From assembly GCA_023512375.1 (NCBI GenBank), contig JAILZS010000021.1:1-44082 (forward strand): 44,082 bases of DNA, given 5' to 3'. The notes beneath the pieces are model-generated. The model was not told the origin of the DNA. It made no database searches and worked only from the letters and a program-made list of their open reading frames with translations. Positions 19,183-28,200 of this stretch are shown in pieces; position 1 is the stretch's first letter, and each line of letters begins with the position of its first letter. The DNA is from Bacillota bacterium. GTDB taxonomy: Bacteria > Bacillota > Sulfobacillia > JAJZYS01 > JAILZS01. The translations under genes and the position numbers were made by a program.

Positions 19183-19211
19183 ATAGTAGCATACCGCCCC
19201 ATGGCCAACAA
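19183..19211 (-). promoter_or_regulatory. Candidate sigma-A-type promoter of ftsH with extended -10
   Basis: On the minus strand TTGTTG (19206-19211) and TACTAT (19183-19188) are separated by 17 bases, and TGC directly before the -10 makes an extended -10 element. It lies about 42 bases upstream of the ftsH start codon, in the 124-base gap after tilS, so ftsH can be transcribed independently of spoIIE-tilS. Confidence 0.55.
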
Positions 19212-19264
19212 CCGCGCCGACGCGGCCGCCTTCGCCCGCGCGCGCGGGCGCGCGCCCCGCCGCG

Positions 19265-20653
19265 TCACGTCCCGGGCCACCCGCCGCCGGTGGGGAAGGT
19301 CGGCGGCGCCTCCCACACGAGCGTCCACTTCCTTCCCTCCCCGTCGACCGCCACCACCGCGTCCCGCGCCCCCAGCGGCAGCCACGGCGGCCCTTCTCCC
19401 CCGTCCACCACCCAGGCGCCGTCCCGGCAGGGCGGCGGTACGCCGTGGGCGCGCAGGAGGGCGCGGGCGGTGGCGGCGCCGCGGCCCGACCACACCCGCT
19501 CCCCGGCAGCCGGCGCCCGCGCCGCGCCGCCGTCGCCGAGGCGCAGGGCGGCCGGCTTGGCCGCCTCCTCCCCCGACGCGGGGCGGCGCTCCAACACCGC
19601 CCCCCCCGGCAGCGCCTGACGCCACCGCGGCCCCGGCGGGAGCGGAACGGCAGGGGGCGCGGTCGGTGGGAAGAGCACTGCCCCGTCGCGCGCCGCCGCC
19701 ACCCGCACCCAACCCACGTCGGGACGGGCTGCGCGCCGCTCCGGCCAACGCGCCCAGGCTTCGGTCCAGGGCGCGGGCGGATACCGCCCCGCCACCGCCC
19801 ACGCCGCCTGGCGGAGGAGGTGGGCGCGCAGGGCGGTCGACGCGGAACGCCACAGGGGCCAGGGCACCGTCCGCCAGGGCCCGCCGTTGTCCGCCACGGC
19901 CGGCGGGAGGAGGGCATCCACGGCCGCGCGCAGGAGGTCGCCGTCCTGACGCAGGCGCGCGGCGCTCAGGGCCAGCTGGGCGACGGAGCCCGGGCGTGCC
20001 GCCTCCAGGGCGGGGAGGACACCGAGGCGCACACGGTTGCGCTCCGCGTCGGGCAGGGCGTTGGTGGCATCCTCGCGCCACGGCTGCCCGACGGCCGCCA
20101 GGTACGCGCGCAGGGTGGCGCGCCGTTCGGCCAGGAGCGGCCTGAGCGTGCCGTCCGGCGCCGCCTCCGCCATCGCCCCCGCCCCCACGAGGCCCGCCCC
20201 CCGCATGAGGCGGAGGAGGAGGGTCTCCGCCTGGTCGTCGGCGTGGTGGCCGAGGGCGAGCCAGCGCGCCGAGGTGCGCCGTCGCACCTCGTCGAACAGG
20301 CGGCGGCGCAGGGCGCGCCCGGCCTCCTCGACCGACATGCCGTGGGCGCGGGCGAAGGCGCCGACGTCCTCCCGCTCCAAGTAGAGCGGGACGCCCAGCT
20401 CCCGGCACAGGGCGGCGACGAACTCGGCGTCCGCGTCGGCCGCCTCGCCCCTCAGGCCGTGGTGGAGGTGGGCCGCCACCGGCGCCAGGCGGCGCCTCGG
20501 AGCCGCCGCCGCGATGAGGCGCAACAGCGCCACCGAGTCGGCGCCTCCCGACACGCCGACCACGATGCCGTCGCCCGCGGCGACGCCCGCCGCCTCTAGG
20601 CGCGCCTCCACCCGCGCCTGGAGGCGAAAGGCCTCCGTCATCTCCCTGCGCAT
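19265..20653 (-). CDS. tilS: tRNA(Ile)-lysidine synthase
   Basis: 462 residues from the ATG at 20653 (GGGAG upstream); a second in-frame ATG lies four codons further on. It converts the wobble cytidine of tRNA-Ile(CAU) to lysidine so that it reads AUA, using ATP and lysine. The N-type ATP pyrophosphatase loop SGGADS is at 35-40, followed by [17 protein letters not shown] and [18 protein letters not shown]. The C-terminal substrate-binding domain is present at normal length. It is 74 bases downstream of spoIIE, as in the usual Bacillota order. Confidence 0.96.
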   Translation of the reverse strand: MRREMTEAFRLQARVEARLEAAGVAAGDGIVVGVSGGADSVALLRLIAAAAPRRRLAPVAAHLHHGLRGEAADADAEFVAALCRELGVPLYLEREDVGAFARAHGMSVEEAGRALRRRLFDEVRRRTSARWLALGHHADDQAETLLLRLMRGAGLVGAGAMAEAAPDGTLRPLLAERRATLRAYLAAVGQPWREDATNALPDAERNRVRLGVLPALEAARPGSVAQLALSAARLRQDGDLLRAAVDALLPPAVADNGGPWRTVPWPLWRSASTALRAHLLRQAAWAVAGRYPPAPWTEAWARWPERRAARPDVGWVRVAAARDGAVLFPPTAPPAVPLPPGPRWRQALPGGAVLERRPASGEEAAKPAALRLGDGGAARAPAAGERVWSGRGAATARALLRAHGVPPPCRDGAWVVDGGEGPPWLPLGARDAVVAVDGEGRKWTLVWEAPPTFPTGGGWPGT

Positions 20654-20727
20654 GCGTCGCCCCGCTCCCGGTCGCCCGCGCCCCGGCGGCCGGACCCATG
20701 ATACACCGCAAGGGCCGCCGAGGACCG

Positions 20728-22800
20728 TCAGGGCCCGAGCCGCACCACCGCCACCGTGGCGTCGTCCATCCCGTCGCCTGCCAGCTGCGCCGCCCGGGCC
20801 ACGAGCTGGTCGGCCACCCACTGCGGCCCCCGCACGCGGTCGACGCCGCGCAAGAACCCCTCCAACCACTCCCTGTCGCGCATGAGGGGCTCGTACGCCC
20901 CGTCCGTGAGCGCCACCAGCCAGTCCCCCGCACCCAGGCGGCGACGGCGCACGTCGACCCGGAGGTCGTGGACGACGCCGGAGGGCGGGGCGTGGCCCTC
21001 CACGCGGTCCACCCGCCCCCGCCGCACGAGGAGGGTCGGCGGCGCCCCGATCTTGACGAACTCCGCCTCCCCCGTGACGAGGTCGACCAGCGCCACGTCC
21101 AGCGTGGCGTAGGTGTCCTCCCCTCCTTCCAGCACCATGAGGGCGTTCACCGTCTCGGCCACCGTGCGCAAGCCGAAGCCGCTCGCCAAGAGGCGATCGG
21201 CCAGGCGCACGGTGGGCTCGCTCTCCACCGCCGCCGCCACCCCAGCCCCCATGCCGTCGCTCAGGGCCACCACCATGCGGTCGGCCCCCAGGGCCCGCAC
21301 CAGGCAGGCGTCGCCGCTCACCCGGCCCTCGCCGCCGCCTCCCCGCGGGCGGCTCGCCACCCCCCACGCCACGGCGAGGCGCTCGGGAGCGGCGGGGGAG
21401 CTCTGGCCGACGCGGTCGAGGACCTCCGACACGCCCCGAAGCGGTTCCGCCAGGATGCGCCGGCTCGCCCGCCAACGCCGCACCAGCCGGGCCTCCAGCT
21501 CCTCCAGGTCGCGCGCGTAGCCGAGGGCGATGGCCACCGGGCGGGGGCGCAGGCACCAGGTGCGCAGGGCCTCCTCGGCCGCCCCCTGGCCCTCCCCCTC
21601 CAACCGCGACAGGGCCTCGGTGAGACGCAGGTGGGTGCGCGCCGCCTCCCGCTCCCAGCAGCGCGTGTACAAACTGCAACCGCCGCAGGCGCGGCGGGCC
21701 ACCCCCTCCACCCGGCGTTCGCCGCGATCGGCCCTCGCCGGCGCCGCTGCGGCCGCCGCGCTCTCCCCCACGGCCGCGGAGATGAGGCCGACGGCCCGGG
21801 ACAGGTCGCGCAGCCGCCGGCGCAGGGCGCGCTCGGGCCGCACCGGCGCCAGGCCCAGGTAGGAGGCCGCCAGGTCCCACACGGCCGCCGGCGCCGCCCA
21901 CGCCGCCAGCGTGCCCGCCATGTAGGCTGCCAGGCCGGCAAGGAGGGTGGACGTGGCGGGACCGAGGGCGGGGGCGAACAGGAGGCCGCCCGCCACCGCC
22001 CCCGTGGCGCCCCACGCCGGGCCCTGGCGCCGGGCCCAGGCCGACAGGACGCCGCCGGCGGCCGCCATCAGCGCCCCCGCCGGTGTGAGCCCGCCGGCCA
22101 GTACGCCGACGCCGCCCACCCCCAGGGCGGTCACCGCCGCCACCCCGGTCCCCGCCATCCGCCCGGCCCCCTGGCCGGCGAGCGCTGCCAGGGCGAGGGA
22201 AAGCGGCGCCCCCCACGGCCTGACCGGCGCGGCCGCGGCCGCCGCCCCCGCCAGGAGCAGGACCGCCCCCGCCCCCTGCGGCCCGTCCAGGCTGAGGCGG
22301 GGCGCGGCGCGGGCGGTGAGGAACCGCACCGCCTCCCCATACGGCCCGCACAGGGCGGCTGCCAACAGGCCGCTCAAGAGGGGGGCGACGGGCAGCTCGG
22401 GCCCGGCCGGACCGACGCCCAAGGCGGCGAGGGCGCTTGCCAGGCCGGCGGCGGCCGCCCCCCAGCGAGCGGCCGCGGGACGGTTCTCGAGGCCGCCCAC
22501 GGCCAAGAGCAGGCCGAGCGCCAGCGCCGCCCCCCACATCCCGTCCAAGGGAGCGCGCAAGGCCATGCCGGCCACCACGCCGGCCGCCGCCCACGCCGCC
22601 CTGCGCGCGTCGGCCGAGCGCACGGCCGCCACGAAGGCGAAGCCGAAGGGCGCCACCCCGTCCAGAAGCGCTGCCCGCCCCATGAGCACGCCCCAGGCCG
22701 CCGCCGTCAGTCCCGGAGCCAGCGCCGGGGCGCGTCCCAGGACCGCCCCTAGCCCGGCGCCGAGGCTGCCATGCGGGGCCGTGCGGGAACCGGTCGCCAT
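20728..22800 (-). CDS. spoIIE: Stage II sporulation protein E, PP2C-type phosphatase
   Basis: 690 residues from the ATG at 22800, somewhat shorter than the roughly 827 of Bacillus subtilis. An N-terminal region of many membrane helices (about residues 10-320) is followed by a linker containing the cysteine motif CGGCSLYTRCW. The C-terminal PP2C domain has SGDACLVRALGADRMVVALSDGMGAG and ends in GMDDATVAVVRL. SpoIIE dephosphorylates SpoIIAA to release sigma-F in the forespore and acts at the polar septum. The upstream TTG at 22866 is a possible but poorer start. Its presence is strong evidence for endospore formation. No convincing Spo0A box or promoter was found in the upstream gap. Confidence 0.96.
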   Translation of the reverse strand: MATGSRTAPHGSLGAGLGAVLGRAPALAPGLTAAAWGVLMGRAALLDGVAPFGFAFVAAVRSADARRAAWAAAGVVAGMALRAPLDGMWGAALALGLLLAVGGLENRPAAARWGAAAAGLASALAALGVGPAGPELPVAPLLSGLLAAALCGPYGEAVRFLTARAAPRLSLDGPQGAGAVLLLAGAAAAAAPVRPWGAPLSLALAALAGQGAGRMAGTGVAAVTALGVGGVGVLAGGLTPAGALMAAAGGVLSAWARRQGPAWGATGAVAGGLLFAPALGPATSTLLAGLAAYMAGTLAAWAAPAAVWDLAASYLGLAPVRPERALRRRLRDLSRAVGLISAAVGESAAAAAAPARADRGERRVEGVARRACGGCSLYTRCWEREAARTHLRLTEALSRLEGEGQGAAEEALRTWCLRPRPVAIALGYARDLEELEARLVRRWRASRRILAEPLRGVSEVLDRVGQSSPAAPERLAVAWGVASRPRGGGGEGRVSGDACLVRALGADRMVVALSDGMGAGVAAAVESEPTVRLADRLLASGFGLRTVAETVNALMVLEGGEDTYATLDVALVDLVTGEAEFVKIGAPPTLLVRRGRVDRVEGHAPPSGVVHDLRVDVRRRRLGAGDWLVALTDGAYEPLMRDREWLEGFLRGVDRVRGPQWVADQLVARAAQLAGDGMDDATVAVVRLGP

Positions 22801-22928
22801 CGCCTCGCCCCCCACCGCGCGGGAACGCCTTCCAGGGTGGAGGGCGGCGGCCGCGAAGGCCGTCAAAGGGAGACGGCGGGCCCGACCCAGTCGCCGACAC
22901 CGCCCGTCCCGTCTCGGCGGCCGCGCGG

Positions 22929-22957
22929 TTGCCGCGCCCGCACGCGCGTGCTAAGGT
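22929..22957 (+). promoter_or_regulatory. Weak candidate promoter of the tRNA-Glu gene
   Basis: TTGCCG (22929-22934) and TAAGGT (22952-22957) are spaced by 17 bases, with TGC just before the -10. The expected start point would be within a few bases of the mature tRNA 5' end at 22966, leaving little or no leader. Each box matches the consensus at only 3 of 6 positions. Confidence 0.3.
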
Positions 22958-22965
22958 GCTCGTGC

Positions 22966-23038
22966 GACCCCATCGTCTAGAGGCCCAGGACACCACCCTT
23001 TCAAGGTGGGAACACGGGTTCGAATCCCGTTGGGGTCA
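22966..23038 (+). tRNA. tRNA-Glu (anticodon TTC)
   Basis: A full cloverleaf of 73 bases is visible. The acceptor arms GACCCCA and TGGGGTC pair perfectly. The anticodon stem CCACC/GGTGG encloses the loop CTTTCAA with anticodon TTC. The T arm contains GGTTCGAATCC. The discriminator base is A and the CCA end is not encoded (ACG follows). It is the only plus-strand gene in this stretch and diverges from spoIIE. Confidence 0.97.
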
Positions 23039-23590
23039 CGAGGTGTGGGTTCGCGCAGGGTCGCGGACGACCGAAGCGCCGGCACGAGGTCGGCGTCGTT
23101 GTCGATCGAGGCGAGGGCGGCGCCGAAGCGGGCGGCCGTCCTCGCCGTGTATGGCGGCTCCGCGGCGCGGACACGGCCGACAGGCCCTTCCTACCGTGCG
23201 GACGAAATCCCCCGACCACCCGAACGGCGACCCGGGCAGGGCGGGACGGGTCCACGTTCGTCGTTCCAGGAGTGCCGGGCGCGAGCCGAACCCACCCCAC
23301 GTGGGCGGCGACGAAGGCAAGGTCCAAGAGCGTGCGCCCCATCCTCGGTCCCGGGGCGGTGACGGGGACGGCGGACAGGCAGGTTGTCTGGGCCAAGGTC
23401 AGGGCGAGTGAGCGGGGGAGGCGGCGGACGCACGGGTCGGGGCGGCCGGCCTGCGATCCATGTCCCAGAGGGGGATGCGAAGGCCGACGGGCGTTCGCAC
23501 CCCGCTGCACCCCTACGGCGGCGCGGACCTGTTCGCCGCCGTCGATCCCCCCTCCTCGGCGTGGGCCACACCCTCCCGAGCGCCCACAAC
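23039..23590. other. 550-base stretch with no recognisable gene
   Basis: The gap between tRNA-Glu and the spoVT terminator was read in all frames. Open frames exist because of the high GC content, but none shows a family motif, and the longest one on the minus strand runs into the tRNA (a common artefact). I see no terminator with a T-run after the tRNA and no repeats. In Bacillus this interval holds genes such as rqcP, yabP, yabQ and divIC; nothing resembling them was recognised. Confidence 0.5.
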
Positions 23591-23593
23591 GAA

Positions 23594-23620
23594 ACGGCCG
23601 ATGCGCCCCGCATCGGCCGT
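23594..23620 (-). terminator. Rho-independent terminator of spoVT
   Basis: A perfect 11-bp stem (ACGGCCGATGC / GCATCGGCCGT) with a 5-base loop is followed on the minus strand by TTTCGTT. It lies 50 bases after the spoVT stop codon. Confidence 0.8.
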
Positions 23621-23670
23621 CGTCGCTTGCCCCGCATCCGTGGCCCCATCGGGCGGACGGGCCCGGGAGC

Positions 23671-24231
23671 CTACTGTTCCATCTGCTTGGCGAGAAAGCC
23701 CGCCGCCGTCTCCGCCAGCTTGAGCTCCAGCTCCCCCATGCGCGCCTCGGGGTCCTTGGAACAGAGGATGACAGCGCCGATCGGGTCGCCCTCGGAGATG
23801 ATGGGAGCGATCACCATGGCCGTGTGGCGGGTCTCCTCCTCGTCGTCGCCGATGAGCGTGCCCCGCACCCGGTCCGGCGCGTGCACGCCGGTCACGATCG
23901 GCTTGCGGTCCTCCATCGCCCGCTCCACCAACGAGCCGAGCGGCTTGTTGAGGTACTCCTTCTTCGGTCCCCCCGATACGGCGATGATCGCATCGCGATC
24001 CGCGATCAGCGCCACGTGCCCGACCGATTCGTACAGCGCGTCGGCGTACTCCTTGGCGAAGTCGCCCAGCTCGCCGATGGGGCTGTACTTCTTCAGGATC
24101 ACCTCGCCGTCTCGGTCGACGAAGATCTCCAGGGGGTCTCCTTCGCGAATCCGAAGCGTCCGGCGGATCTCCTTCGGGATCACGACCCTCCCGAGGTCGT
24201 CGATCCGGCGAACGATGCCGGTAGCCTTCAC
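23671..24231 (-). CDS. spoVT: Stage V sporulation protein T, AbrB-family forespore regulator
   Basis: 186 residues, close to the Bacillus length of 178. The N terminus is an AbrB-type swapped-hairpin DNA-binding domain (GIVRRIDDLGRVVIPKEI, EGDPLEIFVD). The remainder is a GAF-like sensor domain (about 55-180). In Bacillus it is made in the forespore under sigma-G and tunes sigma-G-dependent genes. The GTG start has AAGGGGG upstream. A near-consensus sigma-G promoter lies directly upstream and a clear terminator downstream, so it can be a single-gene unit after prsA. Confidence 0.97.
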   Translation of the reverse strand: MKATGIVRRIDDLGRVVIPKEIRRTLRIREGDPLEIFVDRDGEVILKKYSPIGELGDFAKEYADALYESVGHVALIADRDAIIAVSGGPKKEYLNKPLGSLVERAMEDRKPIVTGVHAPDRVRGTLIGDDEEETRHTAMVIAPIISEGDPIGAVILCSKDPEARMGELELKLAETAAGFLAKQMEQ

Positions 24232-24260
24232 GTCCGCAGCCCCCTTTGCCGGTTCATGGC

Positions 24261-24291
24261 TAGTATACTGGCGCCCATCGGGCCCTATTCA
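24261..24291 (-). promoter_or_regulatory. Sigma-G (forespore) type promoter of spoVT
   Basis: On the minus strand TGAATA (24286-24291) is followed after 18 bases by TATACTA (24261-24267). The Bacillus sigma-G consensus is gHATR, 17-18 bases, CATNHTA: the -35 matches exactly and the -10 differs only in its first base. The TGA of the -35 element is the stop codon of prsA. The expected start site is about 20 bases upstream of the spoVT start codon. The same -10 also gives TATACT, 5 of 6 to a sigma-A box, but no sigma-A -35 is present. Confidence 0.7.
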
Positions 24292-25272
24292 CCCCTTGCC
24301 GCCGCCGTTCGCGCCCTGCACCCGCACCGGGAAGCGCTTGCGCAGCGCCGCCAGGGCCCGGTCGAGGTGCGCGCGGTCGGACGCCTGCTGGGCCGCACCC
24401 TGCACCTGGGGGTAGATCTGCGACAGGGGCGGCACCGTCCCCGCGGCCTCCCGCCCCAGCACCTGGATGACGTGCCAGCCGAACTGGGAGTGGGCGATCG
24501 CGTACCCCCCCACCGGAGTGGAGAAAGCGGCCTGGCTGAAGGGGGCCACCATCTGTCCGGCCGTGAACCACCCCAGGTCGCCGCCGGCGGAGGCGCTTCC
24601 CGAGTCGAGGGAGTCGCGCCTCGCCAGCTGGGCGAAGGAGGCGCCCGCCTTGAGCTGGCGCAGGATCGCCTCGGCCTGCGCCTTCGTCTTCACCAGGATG
24701 TGGCGGGCGTGCACCTCCGGGTTGGCGAGGCGGAACTGGGACAGGTGGGCGGAGTAGTACGCCTCGACCTGGGCGCGGGTGACCGCGGGCTGGTAGCGGC
24801 GGGCGGCGGCCGTGACCGCCACCTCGCGCCGCACGAAGGCGGCGAGGTCGGCTCCCGACAGCCCCAGGGCGCGCTCGCGCGCCCGCACGGCCGAGGCGCT
24901 TCCGTAGGTCTGGGTAAGGTACTGGTCCAGGCTGGCGAGCTCCTGGCCCACCGCCGAGGCCGGGGCTGGGCTGGGGTTTCCTTGCAGGAGCAGGCTCTCC
25001 GTCACCAGCTGGTCGAGCGCCGCCGACGCCGTCTGGCGGGTGACCGCGTGCGCCGCCGCCACGCTCGGGTCGAGAAGGGCCAACAGGCGCGCGCGCCGGT
25101 CCACCTCGGAGGCGGCGATGCGCTGGCTCCCCACCCGGGCGGAGGGGACGAAGGCCGGCTGAGTGGCCGCCGGGCGCGGGTTCGCCGCCCCCGGTAGGCC
25201 GACCGAACAGCCGGACAGGCCCACCCCCGCCACGGCCACCAGGAGCGCGGCCCACGCCGCGCGCGTGCCCAT
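24289..25272 (-). CDS. prsA: PrsA-like foldase lipoprotein with parvulin domain
   Basis: 327 residues. The N terminus is a lipoprotein signal (hydrophobic core, then lipobox LSGC at about 19-22), so it should be anchored on the outer face of the membrane. A SurA/PrsA-like N-terminal chaperone region (about 45-170) is followed by a parvulin peptidyl-prolyl isomerase domain: VHARHILVKTKAQAEAIL, DLGWF, AFSTPVGGYAIAHSQFGWHVIQV. It assists folding of exported proteins. The ATG overlaps the mfd stop (TGATG), and the gene runs up to the spoVT promoter. The mfd-foldase-spoVT order is common in Clostridia-like Bacillota (established knowledge). Confidence 0.92.
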   Translation of the reverse strand: MGTRAAWAALLVAVAGVGLSGCSVGLPGAANPRPAATQPAFVPSARVGSQRIAASEVDRRARLLALLDPSVAAAHAVTRQTASAALDQLVTESLLLQGNPSPAPASAVGQELASLDQYLTQTYGSASAVRARERALGLSGADLAAFVRREVAVTAAARRYQPAVTRAQVEAYYSAHLSQFRLANPEVHARHILVKTKAQAEAILRQLKAGASFAQLARRDSLDSGSASAGGDLGWFTAGQMVAPFSQAAFSTPVGGYAIAHSQFGWHVIQVLGREAAGTVPPLSQIYPQVQGAAQQASDRAHLDRALAALRKRFPVRVQGANGGGKG

Positions 25273-28200
25273 CACGGCACCATCCTTTCCACCGGGCGCT
25301 GTGCCGCCGCGCGAGCCGGCCCCGCGGTCGACAGGCGGCGCAACACCTCGACAAGGGATTCGAGCGCTTCCTCCGCCTTTTGGCCGGGATGGCGGAGGGT
25401 GAGGACGACCTCGTTGCCGGAAGCCACGAGGCGCACCCGCCCCCGCATCTCCTCGGCGAGGGCGGCGAGGCCGGCGCCGTTCACCGCCGTCACCCCCGCC
25501 AGGCCGAACACGGTGCGCTCGTCCTCCTCCCGCACGTAGCGCACCCCGGCCTCCTCCGCCAGGCAGCGGATGCGGGCCACGGCCAGGAGGTTTCGGACCG
25601 GAGGGGGCGGCGGACCGAACCGGTCCTGGCACTCCTCCTCCAGCTCGTCCACGCTGCGGGGGTCGTGGGCGGCGGCGATGCGCCGGTACATGTCCATCTT
25701 GTCCCGGGAGTCGGGCATGTAGGTGGCGGGGATGTAGGCGTCGAGGGCGATCTCCACCTGGGCCGGCTCGGGCGCGCGCGAGCGGCTCTCGCCCCGGAGC
25801 TCCTCGATCGCCTCCTCGAGGAGCTGGCGATACATGTCGAAGCCCACGCTCACGATGAACCCGTGCTGCTCGCTCCCGAGGATGTTGCCGGCGCCGCGGA
25901 TCTCCAGGTCGCGCATGGCGATCTGGAAGCCGGCGCCGAAGTCGGTGAACTGTTGGATGGCGCTGAGGCGCTTCTCCGCCACCTCGGACAGGGCGCGGTC
26001 GCGTTGGTACGTGAAGTAGGCGTACGCCAGGCGGTTGGAGCGGCCGACGCGACCGCGCAGCTGGTAGAGCTGTGCCAGGCCCAGGTGGTCGGCGTTCTCC
26101 ACGATGAGCGTGTTCACCCGGGGCATGTCGAGGCCGCTCTCGATGATCGACGTGGCCAGGAGGAGGTCGTACTCGCCCTCGAGGAAGTCGATCATCGTGC
26201 GTTCCAGGTCCTCCTCGCGCATGCGGCCGTGGGCGACGGCGATGCGCACCTCCGGCAAAAGGCGCCTCAGGCGCGCGAGCGTGCCGTCCATGCTCTCGAT
26301 CCGGTTGTGCACGTAGAACACTTGGCCGCCCCGGCCGATCTCCCGCCGCACCGCCTCCACCACGAGCTCGTCGGACATCTCCACCACGTACGTCTGTACG
26401 GGGAAGCGGTCTTCCGGCGGCGTCTCGATGAGGCTGATGTCGCGCAGGCCGAAGAGGGAGAACTGCAGGGTGCGGGGGATGGGCGTGGCGGTGAGGGTGA
26501 GGCAGTCGACGCCCGTGGCCAGGGCCTTGATGCGCTCCTTCTGCGCCACCCCGAAGCGCTGCTCCTCGTCCACGATGAGCAGACCCAGGTCGCGGAAGCG
26601 CACGTCCTTGGCCAGCAGGCGGTGGGTGCCGATGACGATGTCGACGCTCCCCTCCGCCAGGCGCCGGAGCACGCTCGCCTGCTCCTTGGGCGTGCGGAAG
26701 CGCGACAGCAGGTCGACCTTGACGGGAAGCCCCCGAAGCCGCTCCTCAAACGTGCGGTAGTGCTGCTGGGCGAGGATGGTGGTGGGCACGAGCACCGCCA
26801 CCTGCTTGTCGTCCGCCACCGCCTTGAAGGCGGCGCGGATGGCCACCTCGGTCTTGCCGAAACCCACGTCGCCGCAGAGGAGGCGGTCCATGGGGCGCGG
26901 CCGCTCCATGTCCGCCTTGATCTCGGCGATGGCCCTGAGCTGGTCGGGGGTCTCCTCGTACGGGAAGCTGTCCTCCAGCTCGCGCTGCCAGGGCTGGTCG
27001 GGGGAGAAGGCGTGCCCCGGCAGGGCCTCGCGCGCCGCGTACAGGCGGATCAGCTCCTGCGCCATGTCGCGCACCGACTCCCGCACCCGCGCCTTCGTGC
27101 GGTGCCAGTCGCCCCCGCCCAACCGGCTCAGGCGTGGCTCTTTGCCCTCGGGCCCGATGTACTTCTGCACCAGGGAGATCTGGTCGGTGGGCACGAACAC
27201 CCGGTCGCCACCCGCGTACTCGATCTCCAGGTACTCGCGGTCGCGCCCGTCGATCTTCATCGGCTTCATGCCCACGTAGCGACCGATGCCGTGGTGGACG
27301 TGGACCACGACGTCGCCCACCGCCAGCTCCCCCAGCCGGATCGCCGTCCCGGGAGCGGAGGGGGAGCGGCCGCGGCGGCGCTTGCGCCCCTGGATCTCGG
27401 CGTCGGTGAACACCACCAGCCCCAGGTCGGGTAGGCTGAAGCCACCTTCCAGGGGGCCGTGCAGGACCACCACCTCGCGCGCCGCGGGCGCCGCCTCGTC
27501 CGCCTTCGGCATGAGGCGGACGGGCAGGTCGCGGTGGCGGATGGCCTCCGCCAGGCGGTGGGCGCGCTCCACGGTGGCCGCCGCCACCACCATGCGCCGC
27601 CCTTGTTGGCGGTGGTGCTCGAGCGCCTGCACGAAGTCGTCCCACCGCCCGTGGTAGATCTCCCCCGGCTTGGATGGGAAGGAGAACACGGGTCCGAGGT
27701 CGCCCTGGCCGCGGGCCAGAAGCGCGCTGAGGGCGAGGCGCGGGCCGCGCTGGCTCTCCGTGTCCACCGTCGCCAGGGGCACGTACACGTGCGCCTGCCC
27801 CGGCACCATCTCGCCCTGTTCCAGGAGCACCGCCGCCCGCTCGGCCGCCTCCTTCTCCAGCGCCGCCGCCGTCTCGCGCACGCGCAACGGCTCGTCGATG
27901 GCCACCAGGGGCGGTCGGGCGAAATAGGCCAGGAGGTGGCCGGGACGGGGGTAGAAGAGCGGGGCGTAGCGCTCCGCCAGCGACGGGTCGGCGCCCGCCT
28001 CGAGCCGGTCGAGGTCCGCCCCCACCGTCTCCTCCAGACGCCGGGCCGCCTCCTCCCGTCCGCTGTAGCGCAGGCGGGAGAGCGCGGCGCCGTACTCCCG
28101 CCTGAGGGCCGCCGTGCCCCGACGCTGCGCCTCGGCGTCGGCGAACATCTCCCGCGCCGGGCCCACCACCACCTCCGGACGCCCGCCGTGCGAGCGCTGG

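Noticed and set aside
22861-22866. TTGACG upstream of spoIIE as a -35 box
   Set aside because: No -10 element at 16-18 or at the unusual 21-base spacing known for Bacillus spoIIE, and no clear Spo0A boxes nearby.
23001-23510. Open frame on the minus strand after tRNA-Glu
   Set aside because: It runs through the tRNA gene, has no Shine-Dalgarno support and shows no recognisable motif.
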